A stretch of DNA of 64,000 nt from positions 6,345,001 to 6,409,000 of the forward strand of contig OY783220.1 of NCBI GenBank assembly GCA_963678705.1, given 5' to 3'. Both the position numbers and the translations under genes were made by a program. Below, one piece after another: positions 45,520 to 56,394 of this stretch. This DNA is from Panorpa germanica. Lineage: Eukaryota; Arthropoda; Insecta; Mecoptera; Panorpidae. Positions within the stretch are counted from its first letter, which is position 1, and each line of letters begins with the position of its first letter. A model generated the notes under the pieces. It was not told the origin of the DNA, did no database searches, and was given only the letters and a program-made list of their open reading frames with translations.

Positions 45520-45690
45520 TGCGTCCGTCCGTCCTTCCGTCCGGTCGTGTGTTGTGTGTGCGACCATCAAACACGAGACGTTAGTCGCGGACGACGTTCA
45601 CACCGCCAGCGCCCCCGCCTTTTTTCACTAACCCAGCACGTGTTTGACACTCGGTTAGCTCGGACTGTGATTGCTTGCTTATTGCCCATG
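45520..45690. promoter_or_regulatory. CpG-rich patch upstream of sens, candidate promoter or 5' exon
   Basis: In contrast to its AT-rich surroundings, this stretch is GC- and CpG-rich: a (CCGT)n-like tract, TCGCGGACGACGTTC, CGCCAGCGCCCCCGCC and the E-box CACGTG at 45638. It lies about 2.2 kb upstream of the first sens coding exon, which must have an earlier exon because an acceptor precedes its ATG. A promoter role is inference; an old GC-rich repeat is an equal possibility. Confidence 0.3.
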
Positions 45691-45900
45691 AACAATGTGA
45701 AAAATTATAAATACACAAAAAAATGAATAATGAATGAATTAGGAAAAGTGGAGCTATTACACGCAGCGTTGTTTCCGTGTGATTCACATGTCTATTCACA
45801 ATCTAATATAGTAATCATTTAACAGAATATGTTTGAATTTTGAGCTTTTTTTAGTCGAAAGCGTAACATTCGTTGAAATGCCTAAAACATTTAAGTTTAG

Positions 45901-45980
45901 TTTATTTAACGTCGGCATATTTCCTATACTTATTTCTATAACCTACAATGTTGGCAGTATTTATAGTGTCGTGACCAGGG
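45901..45980 (-). mobile_element. SINE 3' fragment, broken by a hAT-like insertion
   Basis: The reverse of TTATTTAACGTCGGCATATTT...ACAATGTTGGCAGTATTTATAGTGTCGTG matches the SINE tail and body. The hAT-like element starting at 45981 interrupts it. Confidence 0.6.
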
Positions 45981-46468
45981 CAGTAGCGTAGCTAGGTAAC
46001 TAAGGGCCCCGGTGCAAAATCTGGGGCCCTAACTAAACTGTTTAGGTTTTTCAAGTCAGATATAAATATATATAAATACTTTAAAGGTAACGCAACTACT
46101 TTTGTTTCAGCTTAATCTCAACATAAACAATTCTAGAATTCTGCTTGAGAGAATTGCGTAATAGACTTAGACCCTTGCCTGCTCCATGCTTCCCCCCTCC
46201 CTCATGTTTAGTGATAAATTTGTACACAAGTGAGTATGAAATACATTCTCAATAAAAAAAAATTCATTAATATTTAGAATTTTTGTTATTGTTTATGTTT
46301 TTTTTATAAAAGTTTTGTATGCATTGTCGGGAATAACTATTTACTAAGAGTATTACTTCACGGTGAAACCGTTAAAATATAAATATAAGTTATAAAAGTC
46401 CGAGAGCCCCCTGGGCTTGGGGGCCCCAGTGCACTGCATCGACTCGCCCATACTTAGCTACGCCAGTG
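45981..46468. mobile_element. non-autonomous hAT-like element with 8-bp target duplication
   Basis: The left end CAGTAGCGTAGCTAGG and right end TTAGCTACGCCAGTG are inverted repeats with two mismatches. GACCAGGG (45973-45980) and AACCAGGG (46469-46476) form a 7/8 duplication, the hAT length. GGGCCCC tracts lie inside each end. It is 488 bp and non-coding, inserted in a SINE tail. Confidence 0.75.
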
Positions 46469-46635
46469 AACCAGGGGCGGCAGTACCTTAAGTGCATTTG
46501 TGCGCTACACTACCAAATATTTATAACTTGAGAAAGTAAAAAGAATCATCATATAATACCCCAATTACTTTTTACTATACTTAGGAAGTTGCAGGGAAAC
46601 AACTTGAACTGATTAAAACTTATTTTTGCTTAAGT

Positions 46636-46697
46636 GTTCTCCACAGCGCACGTAGCTGCTCAATATAACTACTATGGAATATGCGATACATCGCTCT
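46636..46697 (+). repeat. repeat shared with 20833-20893
   Basis: CACAGCGCACGTAGCTGCTCAATATAACTACTATGGAATATGCGATA differs by about two bases. Confidence 0.65.
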
Positions 46698-46765
46698 TAT
46701 AAATGGACAACACCGATACCTAATAAGTTTTATGATTCTGAGCGCATATCAGATTAATTACAATA

Positions 46766-46810
46766 GTAAGAAAACCCGTTCGGGGATTGTACCCGGAAAC
46801 ACAGCAGAAA
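46766..46810 (-). mobile_element. SINE head fragment, minus strand
   Basis: TCGGGGATTGTACCCGGAAACACAGCAG is the reverse of the B-box part of the SINE head, with two or three changes. Confidence 0.5.
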
Positions 46811-49654
46811 TATTTCATACTTATATCGCAACAAATATACGTTGGTAATACAAAAAAAACTTTTAATGGTTCTATTTAAACTAAGAGCGGTCGCACACTG
46901 GAAATTGTCTGTTTGTTTAGTACGAGCCATCTGATTCCGATGATGGGAACATATAAGGATGCGCACATTTTCGACAGATCTTTTTTAAGACAAAACTTAT
47001 AGCGTTAACTATATTCAATATGTTCATATGGTGTTGCATGTACCTTTCTACAACAATTACTAAAATATTTTAAGACGGTCAACCATTTTCTTGCAATTGG
47101 CGATTTTTTCAGTAGGGATCAGTCGGATTAGAACACTTTAACATGAGGCGAAGATGGAAGACTTTTTGTTCATAATACGGTTCACACTATGAACAACTCG
47201 GAATCGCATAGTGCCGGACCATAGTAGGCATATTCGTAAATAACGCGAGCTGTACTTTGTGTTTACGGGCGAAATTATGAAAGAAAAAACGCTACTAATA
47301 TACAGTGCTGATAATACAGTACAAATTAACAATGGTGTATCAATAAACATTAAAGTAGAAGGTTCATTTCTTGATTCACTAATGCGAAACAACTTGAATA
47401 CAACCTATTCAAAAAGTCGTCATCACAAGTAGTCGGTTGGAGTGTGAGACAGTGTTAAACTTTAAATACAACATTTCGTTTGTAAATTTGCTTACCAAAA
47501 GGTTGATTTTGAAGTGTAAAAGCTTGAATTTGAATGTTATGTAAAGGAATTATTGCATGATATAACGCAAAATACGCAGTTTTACTTTCAAACGTCTGAT
47601 TTAAATTTCAACATGTTATCAATATACCAACTCTAAAGAACAGCTATAATGCATGCTATTGATTATGTTATTAACAAACAAAAAATATTTAAAAAATGTC
47701 AGAAAACAATGACTTATTTGCCTTATTTTATGACATGAATAACATTTTTGAAACATTAGACGGTTTTATTAGTAAATTAACTTTGTTTAAAATAATACCG
47801 TCTAATGCCGTTAAACGGCATCTAAAAAAATTTACAAAATCGAGGTTGTAGGACTATTAATTATGGAAAAATGTTAAGAATTCTTAATACTTCTACAATC
47901 CAGAAGCAATTGACGAAATTAAGGAACACACTATCGAGGTATTCGTGAGATAAAATCGTAGACAATGGACAACATATTGCAAAATTGGGTTAAGAATATT
48001 CAATTCTAGTTTTGTCAAAGACCGACCTCAGTCAACTAAAAAATAATATAACCAGCGTATCTATAAAATCTATTTTTTATGCCTTTCCATTATTTCCGTT
48101 ATGTTATAACTGAAGTTTAACTGAGAATTAAAAAAAACAGTTCTATATCCTATGTATCCCTACTACCCGCTTGCATAATAAATGTTTGCTTATATTTGGC
48201 AGACCATCAGCAAAACCTAGTAATCTTTAATCTAAAAATGTATAAATAAAGATACTTTTAACTCTTAAGTCCTTAAAAAGAACTTCGTAGGGTATTATAA
48301 TCTTTAAAGAGGTCCTCTTAAGAAGTTTTGTGATTATGTTAATGGCGCTAAATTTATTTTTCAACAAACGGTAACTTGATCACAAATACATTGCATATTA
48401 GGTAAGAATGTTTACGTAACAAGTAACTTTTATTATGTTATATAAACTTTAAATACACGTAACTGTGTTCAACTGATTTATAATTATTATTGTTACATCT
48501 TTATCGCTAACAAATACATTTATGTAAAATTTACCATTAAATTTAGTTAAATAAATTACGTTTAATCTTAACTAAATAAATATTATGTAAAAGTTACTTT
48601 CGCGCCAATTTTTGTAAATATAATAACTGTTAAATTACCTTTTACAGAAGTTAAATAGTTGCCAAAATTTTTCATGAACAAAATTTTAAATTTTCACTTG
48701 AAAAACACAGAAAAAAACACAATTTAAAAATGAAAATTAAAAACACAATTATTTTGAAGAATTAAATTGTAAATAAACTTAAAAATATCACTAACACTAT
48801 ATTGTTATTAAAAACATAATTAATATTAAAATCAGTATTTATCAAAATAAAATCGTCTTCAGATTTCTCGTGCTTTAATATATTATTATCGATTTAAATC
48901 GGGACCCATACACGAGGCTTCCTCGCTGGTGTCCAACACCTGACTGGAGCTTCCTGCACCAGGTAAAACCAGGTAGACGGAGGTCGTACTCGGAGTTGAA
49001 GTCGGAGACTATAATCAGGAAATTAAATATCAGAACAAAAAATAATAAAAAATAAAAAAATATACAAATAATGTAAAGGACATCACAACCAAAGGTATAT
49101 AGGGAACCACTACTATTACATAAATACGTTATGAAAATGTTATGTCTCTCTCTAACATATTACAAGTATTAGATAAAAATTGAGACAGCTGTTATATATT
49201 CTCTTTGTTTTATTAAATCACATGTGATTTCTCTTTCTGATTCACATATGATTTTATTACTGGGTAAGTGCTGCACTCTTCTAGCAGAGGTATATAATAT
49301 ACATATATATTATATAATACATATATGTACTCGGTAAACTATTTTACGATTTGTTTAACATTGATATATAAAATTTTGTGAGCTATTGTTATTACAATCG
49401 TAAAATGACCTTTATGGTACCTTTAAAGGATTAAAAGATTAAAGAAAGTCTTTTTAAGGATTAAAGGATTATATAAAGTGTTTATAAAATCGTAATAGAT
49501 GACCTATTTCAGCTTAATATTATAAAGATTTGTTTATGTAAAATATTACATAGATTTACGGTAATACTCATATTTTGTGATTAGCAGGTATATATATTAG
49601 ACTACGTTTCAGGCGTAATAGTTAATTAATAGTTAAAAACTGAAAGAAAATCTA
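46811..49654. other. no gene seen
   Basis: Minus-strand frame at 47138-47392 is unrecognised. ATTAGACGGT and ACCGTCTAAT at 47755 and 47800 form a small inverted repeat. The remainder is AT-rich. Confidence 0.5.
47379..47434 (+). repeat. 56-bp repeat shared with 55141-55196
   Basis: ACTAATGCGAAACAACTTGAATACAACCTA then TCAAAAAGTCGTCATCACAAGTAGT is shared with five or fewer changes. Confidence 0.7.
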
Positions 49655-49735
49655 ATGGTTGTTTGTGGGATATGAACCAAGAGTCAAGACTTACTTCTAA
49701 AGACAATGACACTCTAACTACCGAGCTACTTGAAA
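49655..49735 (-). mobile_element. tRNA-like SINE head of a different family
   Basis: In reverse it reads AGTAGCTCGGTAGTTAGAG (A-box-like), then GGTTCATATCCCAC (B-box-like) 40-50 nt later. It does not close into a good tRNA cloverleaf, so a SINE head is more likely than a tRNA gene. Confidence 0.4.
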
Positions 49736-49771
49736 TAAGAAAATCAATCTTTGGTGTGCTATTATAGGATT

Positions 49772-50113
49772 CAAAGGCAGCCTTAAGGGGTGGCAAACAG
49801 GGCAACCGCCCGGGGCATCGCATTCTCGCGCAACAACCCAAGTAGAAAAATTCATAACTGTATATGTATTTGAATCTCACGCCTTGCTCTTTAGAAGTCC
49901 CACTAAAATTATCACAATTTAAACCTTAGTTTATCATCATTAATATTTATCGTCTTGTGTTTGTTAACTTTTATAAATCTTCTAACATAAAACTTTATTT
50001 CTGGTCAATTATCATAAAAAATACTTACTTACAATTTACGTAAATTACACAAAGAACAAGTGCCTCGCAAAGATCTGCTGCCCGGGGTCTCGCAATGGCT
50101 AAGGCCGCCTCTG
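49772..50113. mobile_element. non-autonomous hAT-like element with 8-bp target duplication
   Basis: The ends CAAAGGCAGCCTTAAGG and GGCTAAGGCCGCCTCTG are imperfect inverted repeats. ATAGGATT (49764-49771) and ATATGATT (50114-50121) match 7/8. The interior (GGGCAACCGCCCGGGGCATCG; TTGCGCAACAACC-like) recurs at 36149 and 32180 in the other direction. Confidence 0.72.
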
Positions 50114-50121
50114 ATATGATT

Positions 50122-52872
50122 ATTTCGAACCGGAGTTAAAACTTGACATTGGCGCCCCCCTTCCCAGCGAATTTTTCAAAATTGTTTTTGTAATTTTTTA
50201 TTTTTCATTGGTGAATAGAAAACTAAAGTCAAAGAAGTTTGTCTAACAAACTGCGTGAGGGATAAATAAAAAAAATGATGATTTCCCTAAAATAAAACAT
50301 TCTTTAAAGCAGTCTCTAAACTATGCACCTTGTGGCCGATACTAGAACTAAGTATGTCCAATGTACACATTGGAAGAAGTTCTGCCTGTTGACCTGCGTT
50401 AAAAGGGATTTTTCTAACCCCACCACACACTTGGTCCACATGTCATACACTGCTGCACGAATCGTCCAACAAAGGAAGGTTTTATACTTGAAAGTTTATT
50501 AATTTACTTGAAAGTTTTTGTTAAACCGTGTCAGTGTCAATAATATGAACAAATTGTAGCTCGTATAAATAGCTTTAATTGACCTCTGACTTCTGATATT
50601 TTCAGCCTGTGGCACTGATCCTGAGGTTCCTAAAGAAAGTTTCCACTACATGGTCCGCATCAAACGCATTAAATTTATCGTATTAAATAAAAGTGATGGA
50701 AAGCTGCGTGTCTACTGAGACAATAACTGGTATCGACTACTGTAGGTTTCTTATCTGTCCAAGTTTTCGCTTATATCTCTATGCCACTAAATGGTTTAGT
50801 ACACCTTCTATCGTTTGCGCTGGTTATCTCAAATTTTCAAAATTATTCTGCAATCTAAGCATAGCTTATTACAAGGTAATTCCAACGTTCATTTTCTACA
50901 TGATAAGCAATCTTATTGAAAATCCGGAAAATAACACATTTGTACCTCTAAACATACAGAAACTCTCTGCAGTCGTCTTCCCTTTTCTTTAACTTTTCAT
51001 ACGATAAATCCGATGCGTTTATTTTCTCGATAATTGAACAAATAAATAGTCAGAGTGTAGTAGACTCGTCACCCCTATTTAAAAATCAAAATCTAATATA
51101 AATTATGGTACTAACAGTAGCCTACAAAATCTTTGTATACTCGTACGACGCGGATATGCCTACCCTTAGCAATTAATCCAACCCCTATAATAATTTTTCT
51201 TTGTTTTCAATTTACATAATATTCTTTGTTTAAAAAACCACTAAAGTTTAACTTATTATTCCGACTTCGTAATTACTTCAACAAGACCTCTCCAGGTGTT
51301 CGTTTAGACAAAACACAGACTTAAATGAAGACACAAGCACATGCACATGCATCCTCCCGCATTTCGTAGACTTTTAACGGACATTTTATTACAGTTATTG
51401 GAAGAAAACATAATTAATTATAAACATAATATATCGCAGCTATATAACTCGTAGCTGTGTTATATAAAACATCTAATAAAACAGATAGCTCATAGGTAAA
51501 CCTTATATAATAATAACTCCCGCCCTTCCTGACTGAGTATATAAACGTATCGGTTTTTATTGGATGTTCTAAACTTGTGGGCGGAGCTACGGAGTGTGCG
51601 CACTTAGAAGTTAGAGGGTCTGATATGAAATAAGTTTTATAAATTATTTATACGTAATTAATATCACATAGAATTTAAAATGTTATATCATACACTTTTA
51701 TATATTTAGATTTCATGTTTAAAACAGTATATAAGGGATAAGGATTGTATATAAAAATCATTTTTAAAAAGGTATTTTATTAATTTCTATTTTATATTAT
51801 TTTAACCTTTAAATTACTTCCCAGCGAACGGGATTTCATACAACTGCTTCAGCAGAAGAATTTCTACATAAGAAAATAAGGCTGATGATTGTACCAGGTA
51901 CTTTTGCTTGTGCTTTCTCAGATCGAAAACTGATTTCTTCTTTATGTGTCTTATGTTCTTCATTAAAAAACGTTTTTCATTATTAAAGTGTTACAAGTGT
52001 AACATTTACGTAAATAAAACATTTCTTTTAAGAAAGAAATGTTTTGTATTTAAGGTTTATGTAACATACATATAACATAAGTTACAGAGAAAATGTTACG
52101 TAATATATGCAACGTCTCGCAACCAATTTTACTGCTTTTTGCAGAATTACAGAAGCATACAACCTCTTAAAGGTAGAATATTAAGGGTGAGTAAGGTCAA
52201 AACGATAAAAAAGAAGCATATTTTTGATAATGTTTTTTGACGATATAGTTATTATATAATTATTTCTATAATTACTACATGATAAAATGACATTTGAAGA
52301 ATACTTTGTGAAATTTTCATAAATAAATATCAAGAAATGAGGCATTGACAGCGAATCTCCGCAGATGTCACAAAAAAAAGTAACATTGCGGTGCCACTCA
52401 TAACTCATCACTGGATTTTTTTAAATCAAAAAACCAAAATGCTGTCCAGTTTTTCTTTTTTTATTGATTTTTCAGTTTATTACAGCACTTAAAAGTCAAA
52501 ATACGGATTTTGCATGAAAAAAATAGAAACTTTGTTATTTTAAAATACGTTAAAATTAAAAAAACTCGACAACGTTACCTCGGTATTTATATAAAGAAGG
52601 TTTTGAGTAAAGAGTAGAAAGTAGATTTTCAGCTAGAGAGGACCGAATTTAAAAGTTTCAAAGTAACACGAAAGCAGACCAGAGAGGTGAAGACTTGAAA
52701 CTATATCTCCGACAGTTTTACTCCAATCGACTTTAAATTTTTACACAATAAACTTAATATGTTGTACAATAATATAAATAAATAAAAAGAAAAATGAAAA
52801 AAAAAGTTAAAACCTGACGAGGAAAACTAGGTAGAAAAGCGAAAGTGCAGAGAGTCAGAGAAGAAAAAAAGT
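50122..52872. other. no gene seen
   Basis: A palindrome AAACATTTCTTT-AAAGAAATGTTT at 52017-52044 suggests a small MITE. TATATAAACG at 51538, before a GC-richer GTGGGCGGAGCTACGGAGTG patch, is promoter-like but unsupported. Frames at 50693-50992 and 52181-52411 match nothing known. Confidence 0.45.
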
Positions 52873-53100
52873 AACCCAGTAAACATTTTGGAGTCACTTT
52901 GCCATCATATTGAAGAAGCACATGATTTTTTTGTCATGAAAAAGTTAATGTGACATGTCTATTTTATCGAATACAAATAGCTACTCCACCTGTCGGATTA
53001 CAAATGAAGATAAAGTTGATGTGAACTATAATTGAACTGCAATAGTGATAGAAACGTCACAAAAAGGGACACTTCACCAAATCGTTTACTGGAAGGATGG
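52873..53100 (+). repeat. dispersed repeat, copy 2 (pair with 27149-27420)
   Basis: CAGTAAACATTTTGGAGTCACTTTGCCATCATATTG and GGACACTTCACCAAATCGTTTACTGG match copy 1. Short deletions distinguish them. Confidence 0.75.
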
Positions 53101-53747
53101 AACAAGATAACAAAGAAGAAGTATAATGGTAGCGGAAGAAGATATAAATAAAAAAGGAAACGACTCAGAAAAGAAAATGTAGAAAAAGGGCATCGGACAT
53201 GTTTACCTTAGTAATATTAACAATTTAGTTGAATAGTAAAAGTAGATAGTAGTAGTAGTGACCTTGAAATTAGCTTGTGTTAAGCCAACAAGTGCGAACC
53301 TTACACTGCACGACAATTTCAATATGAAAAGTAGAAAATGAACTAGAATTTGTTTGTGGCAAGTCAGCATGTATGAAACTGGTATTAGAAGACAATTTTC
53401 TACCTGAGATACATATTAATTACAACGTTTTATTAATTGTGGTGAATACATAACCTAATTTTAATACATAAGTCATAATATTTTATGGTCGTATCGTACA
53501 GTGGAAAACGTTGATAATTAATTCAATACACCTTTTCCTCGGTACACTCTACACTGTACCGTATATTTATAACTAGAGTGAACAACTTTTTTTATAACTT
53601 AACCTCTTGCTACAATAAACGTTTTTTACCACATGTCGTTGGTCGCGTGCCGTGCTTTCCCATGTGTGACGCCCCCTATACGTACAAGTATCTTCTGCTC
53701 AACGTTCACACCGCATCTTTATTTCATATCAAATGTACATATTAAAA
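53101..53747. other. no gene seen
   Basis: Purine-rich to 53200, then AT-rich with a short GC-richer patch at 53640-53720. Nothing supported. Confidence 0.5.
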
Positions 53748-54651
53748 CAGGGGTGGAAAACCCGCCAATTCCAAGTTTATATTTATTTGAGCACACAATT
53801 TAATCGCTCGAAAAAAGTAACATAAAAAAAATATATTCCTTTGGCGCAACCTTTAAATATATATGTTTATTTATTATTATATTAAATACAAAATCCATAT
53901 GTGAATATATTTACATAAAAAATTATTTAAAATGTCGGAGATGTAAGCTGTTCTACAGAACACGTTTGCGGGGAAGCTGCAATCGTAGCATCCTCAGGAA
54001 TCGTCAGGAATAAAGAAATTCTGCTTGTAAATACCAATCTATTGAGTACCATAGAGAAAAAATTAAACAAAATTGTTGTGGAAATGATGGTTATTTGAAA
54101 ATAAAAGTTATTCTTTGTTAACATTTTACAGTTAAAAAATAGGTAGTCTGTAGATAATTTTATAAAGAGGATATGATGAAATTCTTATCAAAATCTTAGG
54201 GTGAGCTATGCTATGCTATGCTTTTCTATGTATTCTTGCGAATATGTTGAACAAATAATAAAATATTTGTATTTAAATAAAAATTGCATAAATTATATAA
54301 AATCTCTTGCATTTCCATAAAACATAGACGAGAGAATAACACGCTAAGAGCCAATTGTTCAATAGTTAACCGTGGTTTAGTATAAACCTCGGTTGTTACT
54401 TTTGTTTCTAGCTCTTATTTTTGTTCGAGAAGAACGTAACTGTTAATCAGGTAAAATACCCAAATTACATTTTGCATTGGTTAATTATGGTCTTTGATAA
54501 ATCTATAATTGAAAACGCTATTTATTAGCTTAACGTAATAACTGTAGTTACTGGCTGTTGAAAAATCGGCACTATGAGTACTCTACCAACTTTATTTATT
54601 ATCTCTGAAATTGTATGCAAGATTCTTTCGTAAAAGGGTTCCCCACCGCTG
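53748..54651. mobile_element. possible hAT-like element, about 0.9 kb
   Basis: CAGGGGTGGAAAACCCGCC at the left and GGGTTCCCCACCGCTG at the right are imperfect inverted ends. Flanks TATTAAAA and TATTTAAC match 6/8. No transposase frame is recognised inside. Confidence 0.38.
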
Positions 54652-55140
54652 TATTTAACCTACAGACCGCCAACCCCCGCGGCCCTCACGATTCAAGAGC
54701 CCACAGCGTGACGTGCAACGGGTGACGAGTAAATTGTTGTTTTTTGGTGCATCAGTTCACTTACGACATAATTCTCGCACCTGTGATGTAAAGAGTGAAT
54801 GAAACAACAAATATTTTACATATAAACATTATTAGATTAAGCGAGATGGCATAGTTTTTATAATAAAATGTGCAATTATTCTTTACAGAAATAGGGAGCA
54901 TTCAAATTATATATTTGAACAAATAGCATTGATCTAAATAATGTACTTTTTTATAGATTTCTATATAACTGGTAGTTTTAGAAAAAAAATACAAGTTTCC
55001 TGGTAGAAAATGTAACGTAATGTTACACTTGAATTAGCTTGTAGTAAGGTAACAAGTATTGCAAATTAAATTATATATGAGAAGTACGAAGTGAACCTTG
55101 AAATCAGCTCGAACCGTCGGTTCATCTCATGATAAAGTGT
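54652..55140. other. no gene seen
   Basis: A GC-richer patch at 54660-54730, otherwise AT-rich. Confidence 0.5.
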
Positions 55141-55196
55141 ACTAATGGGAAACAACTTGAATACACCCTACTCAAAAAGTCGTCATCACAAGTAGT
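55141..55196 (+). repeat. 56-bp repeat shared with 47379-47434
   Basis: ACTAATGGGAAACAACTTGAATACACCCTA then TCAAAAAGTCGTCATCACAAGTAGT. It directly precedes the 55198 element. Confidence 0.7.
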
Positions 55197-55197
55197 G

Positions 55198-55603
55198 GGC
55201 CCACTCACTGTTTTAATTTTGATGTTTTTTAGAACCTAACCTACAAAGTTTAATTAGAAAAAACTATATTATATTATAACCTCCAAAATGTGACAATCTG
55301 TCAAATTGCAGTAGCGTTTATTTTTAAAAGAAGTTCAGTGGTCAGTTGATCAAAAATAAAGAAGTAAAAACAATTTCTATTACTAATTGTTATTAAAAAT
55401 AGTAATTTTAATTATTCCACATTCAATTTTGTTCAACTGTCGAACTGTCAAAATTTATATTACTAACCACTAAATAAACTAACCTCAAATTAAAACACGA
55501 ATGTGACAAACAGTCCCTATGCTGAAAACCTGAAATTTAGATTAAAATATTAAATAAAAACGTAACTTAAATATCAAAACAGTGAGTGGGAATGAGGCTT
55601 AAC
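55198..55603 (+). mobile_element. CTCACTG-family element, larger form
   Basis: It starts GGCCCACTCACTGTTTTAATTTTGATG and ends CAAAACAGTGAGTGGGAATGAGGCTT. The interior is shared with 28751-29218. It follows directly on the 55141-55196 repeat. Confidence 0.6.
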
Positions 55604-55834
55604 CCAATCGAAATATTTTAAACACTTCTTACAACTAATAAAATAAAAATCCTTCAATACATATGGTACTTGAACTTTTTTTTAGTTTCATTTACAGATT
55701 TTTAATAATATATAATTAACAGAAATTATTCCATCTTATTCTTTATAAAATTCTTAAACATAAATGCAAAATAAAACACCTTTTTTATTCAATCTCACCT
55801 CATTCAATAAGAGAATAAGATGTTGCATGCATAT

Positions 55835-56163
55835 TGTACGAAATAAAACCATGCGAGTATTTGTAGATTGAATAATTATTCAATTGTTTAATGATAAAAT
55901 AATTTTACACTTTTTAATATAAATTTAACCACAAATTCTAATGATATAAAATGGTTGCGAAACATGCTACGACAGTGCAAAAGCCAAAACACGAGTGACT
56001 CGAAAGCCATACGGCTGTAGCGTGCACAGCAGTCGTCGTTGTGTTGCCCAACACGTCGCTGTGTTGCCCTGAGTAAGATTTCTACCAGAGACAACAATAC
56101 AATATTAAACTAGAATGTCAACAGAGACACATTTTATGTTCTGTGCTAATTTTGTACTGAACA
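55835..56163 (-). repeat. 3' LTR of the BEL/Pao element
   Basis: It starts 231 bp beyond the polyprotein stop. It is the same length and sequence as the 5' LTR and is offset from it by 6467 bp throughout. CATAT lies at 55830-55834. The bases just inside the element are not a clear polypurine tract. Confidence 0.93.
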
Positions 56164-56394
56164 TAAATTACCAGCCAGCAGAACGTAGCTGATCCCACAA
56201 CCAACTTAAAATATATATAAAAATACATTAATACATAGAGCTACATAAATTTACAAACTTCTTAAATCTATGATAGTCTACATAATTGTATGAGAATAAT
56301 ATAAAATAAAACAAAATAACAATTATTCTAAAGATAACAGAAAACGTAATTAACATTTTAGCATACATTATCAATTGCATAATGTACACAACAA

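Noticed and set aside
49655-49735. Functional tRNA gene
   Set aside because: A- and B-box-like motifs are present, but the arms do not pair into a good cloverleaf. A SINE head is likelier.
51530-51620. TATA-like promoter on the plus strand
   Set aside because: TATATAAACG and a GC-richer patch are present, but no gene follows on either strand.
55888-56097. 69-codon frame repeated exactly at 62355-62564
   Set aside because: It lies within the LTR and appears twice only because the LTR does. No sign that it is a protein.
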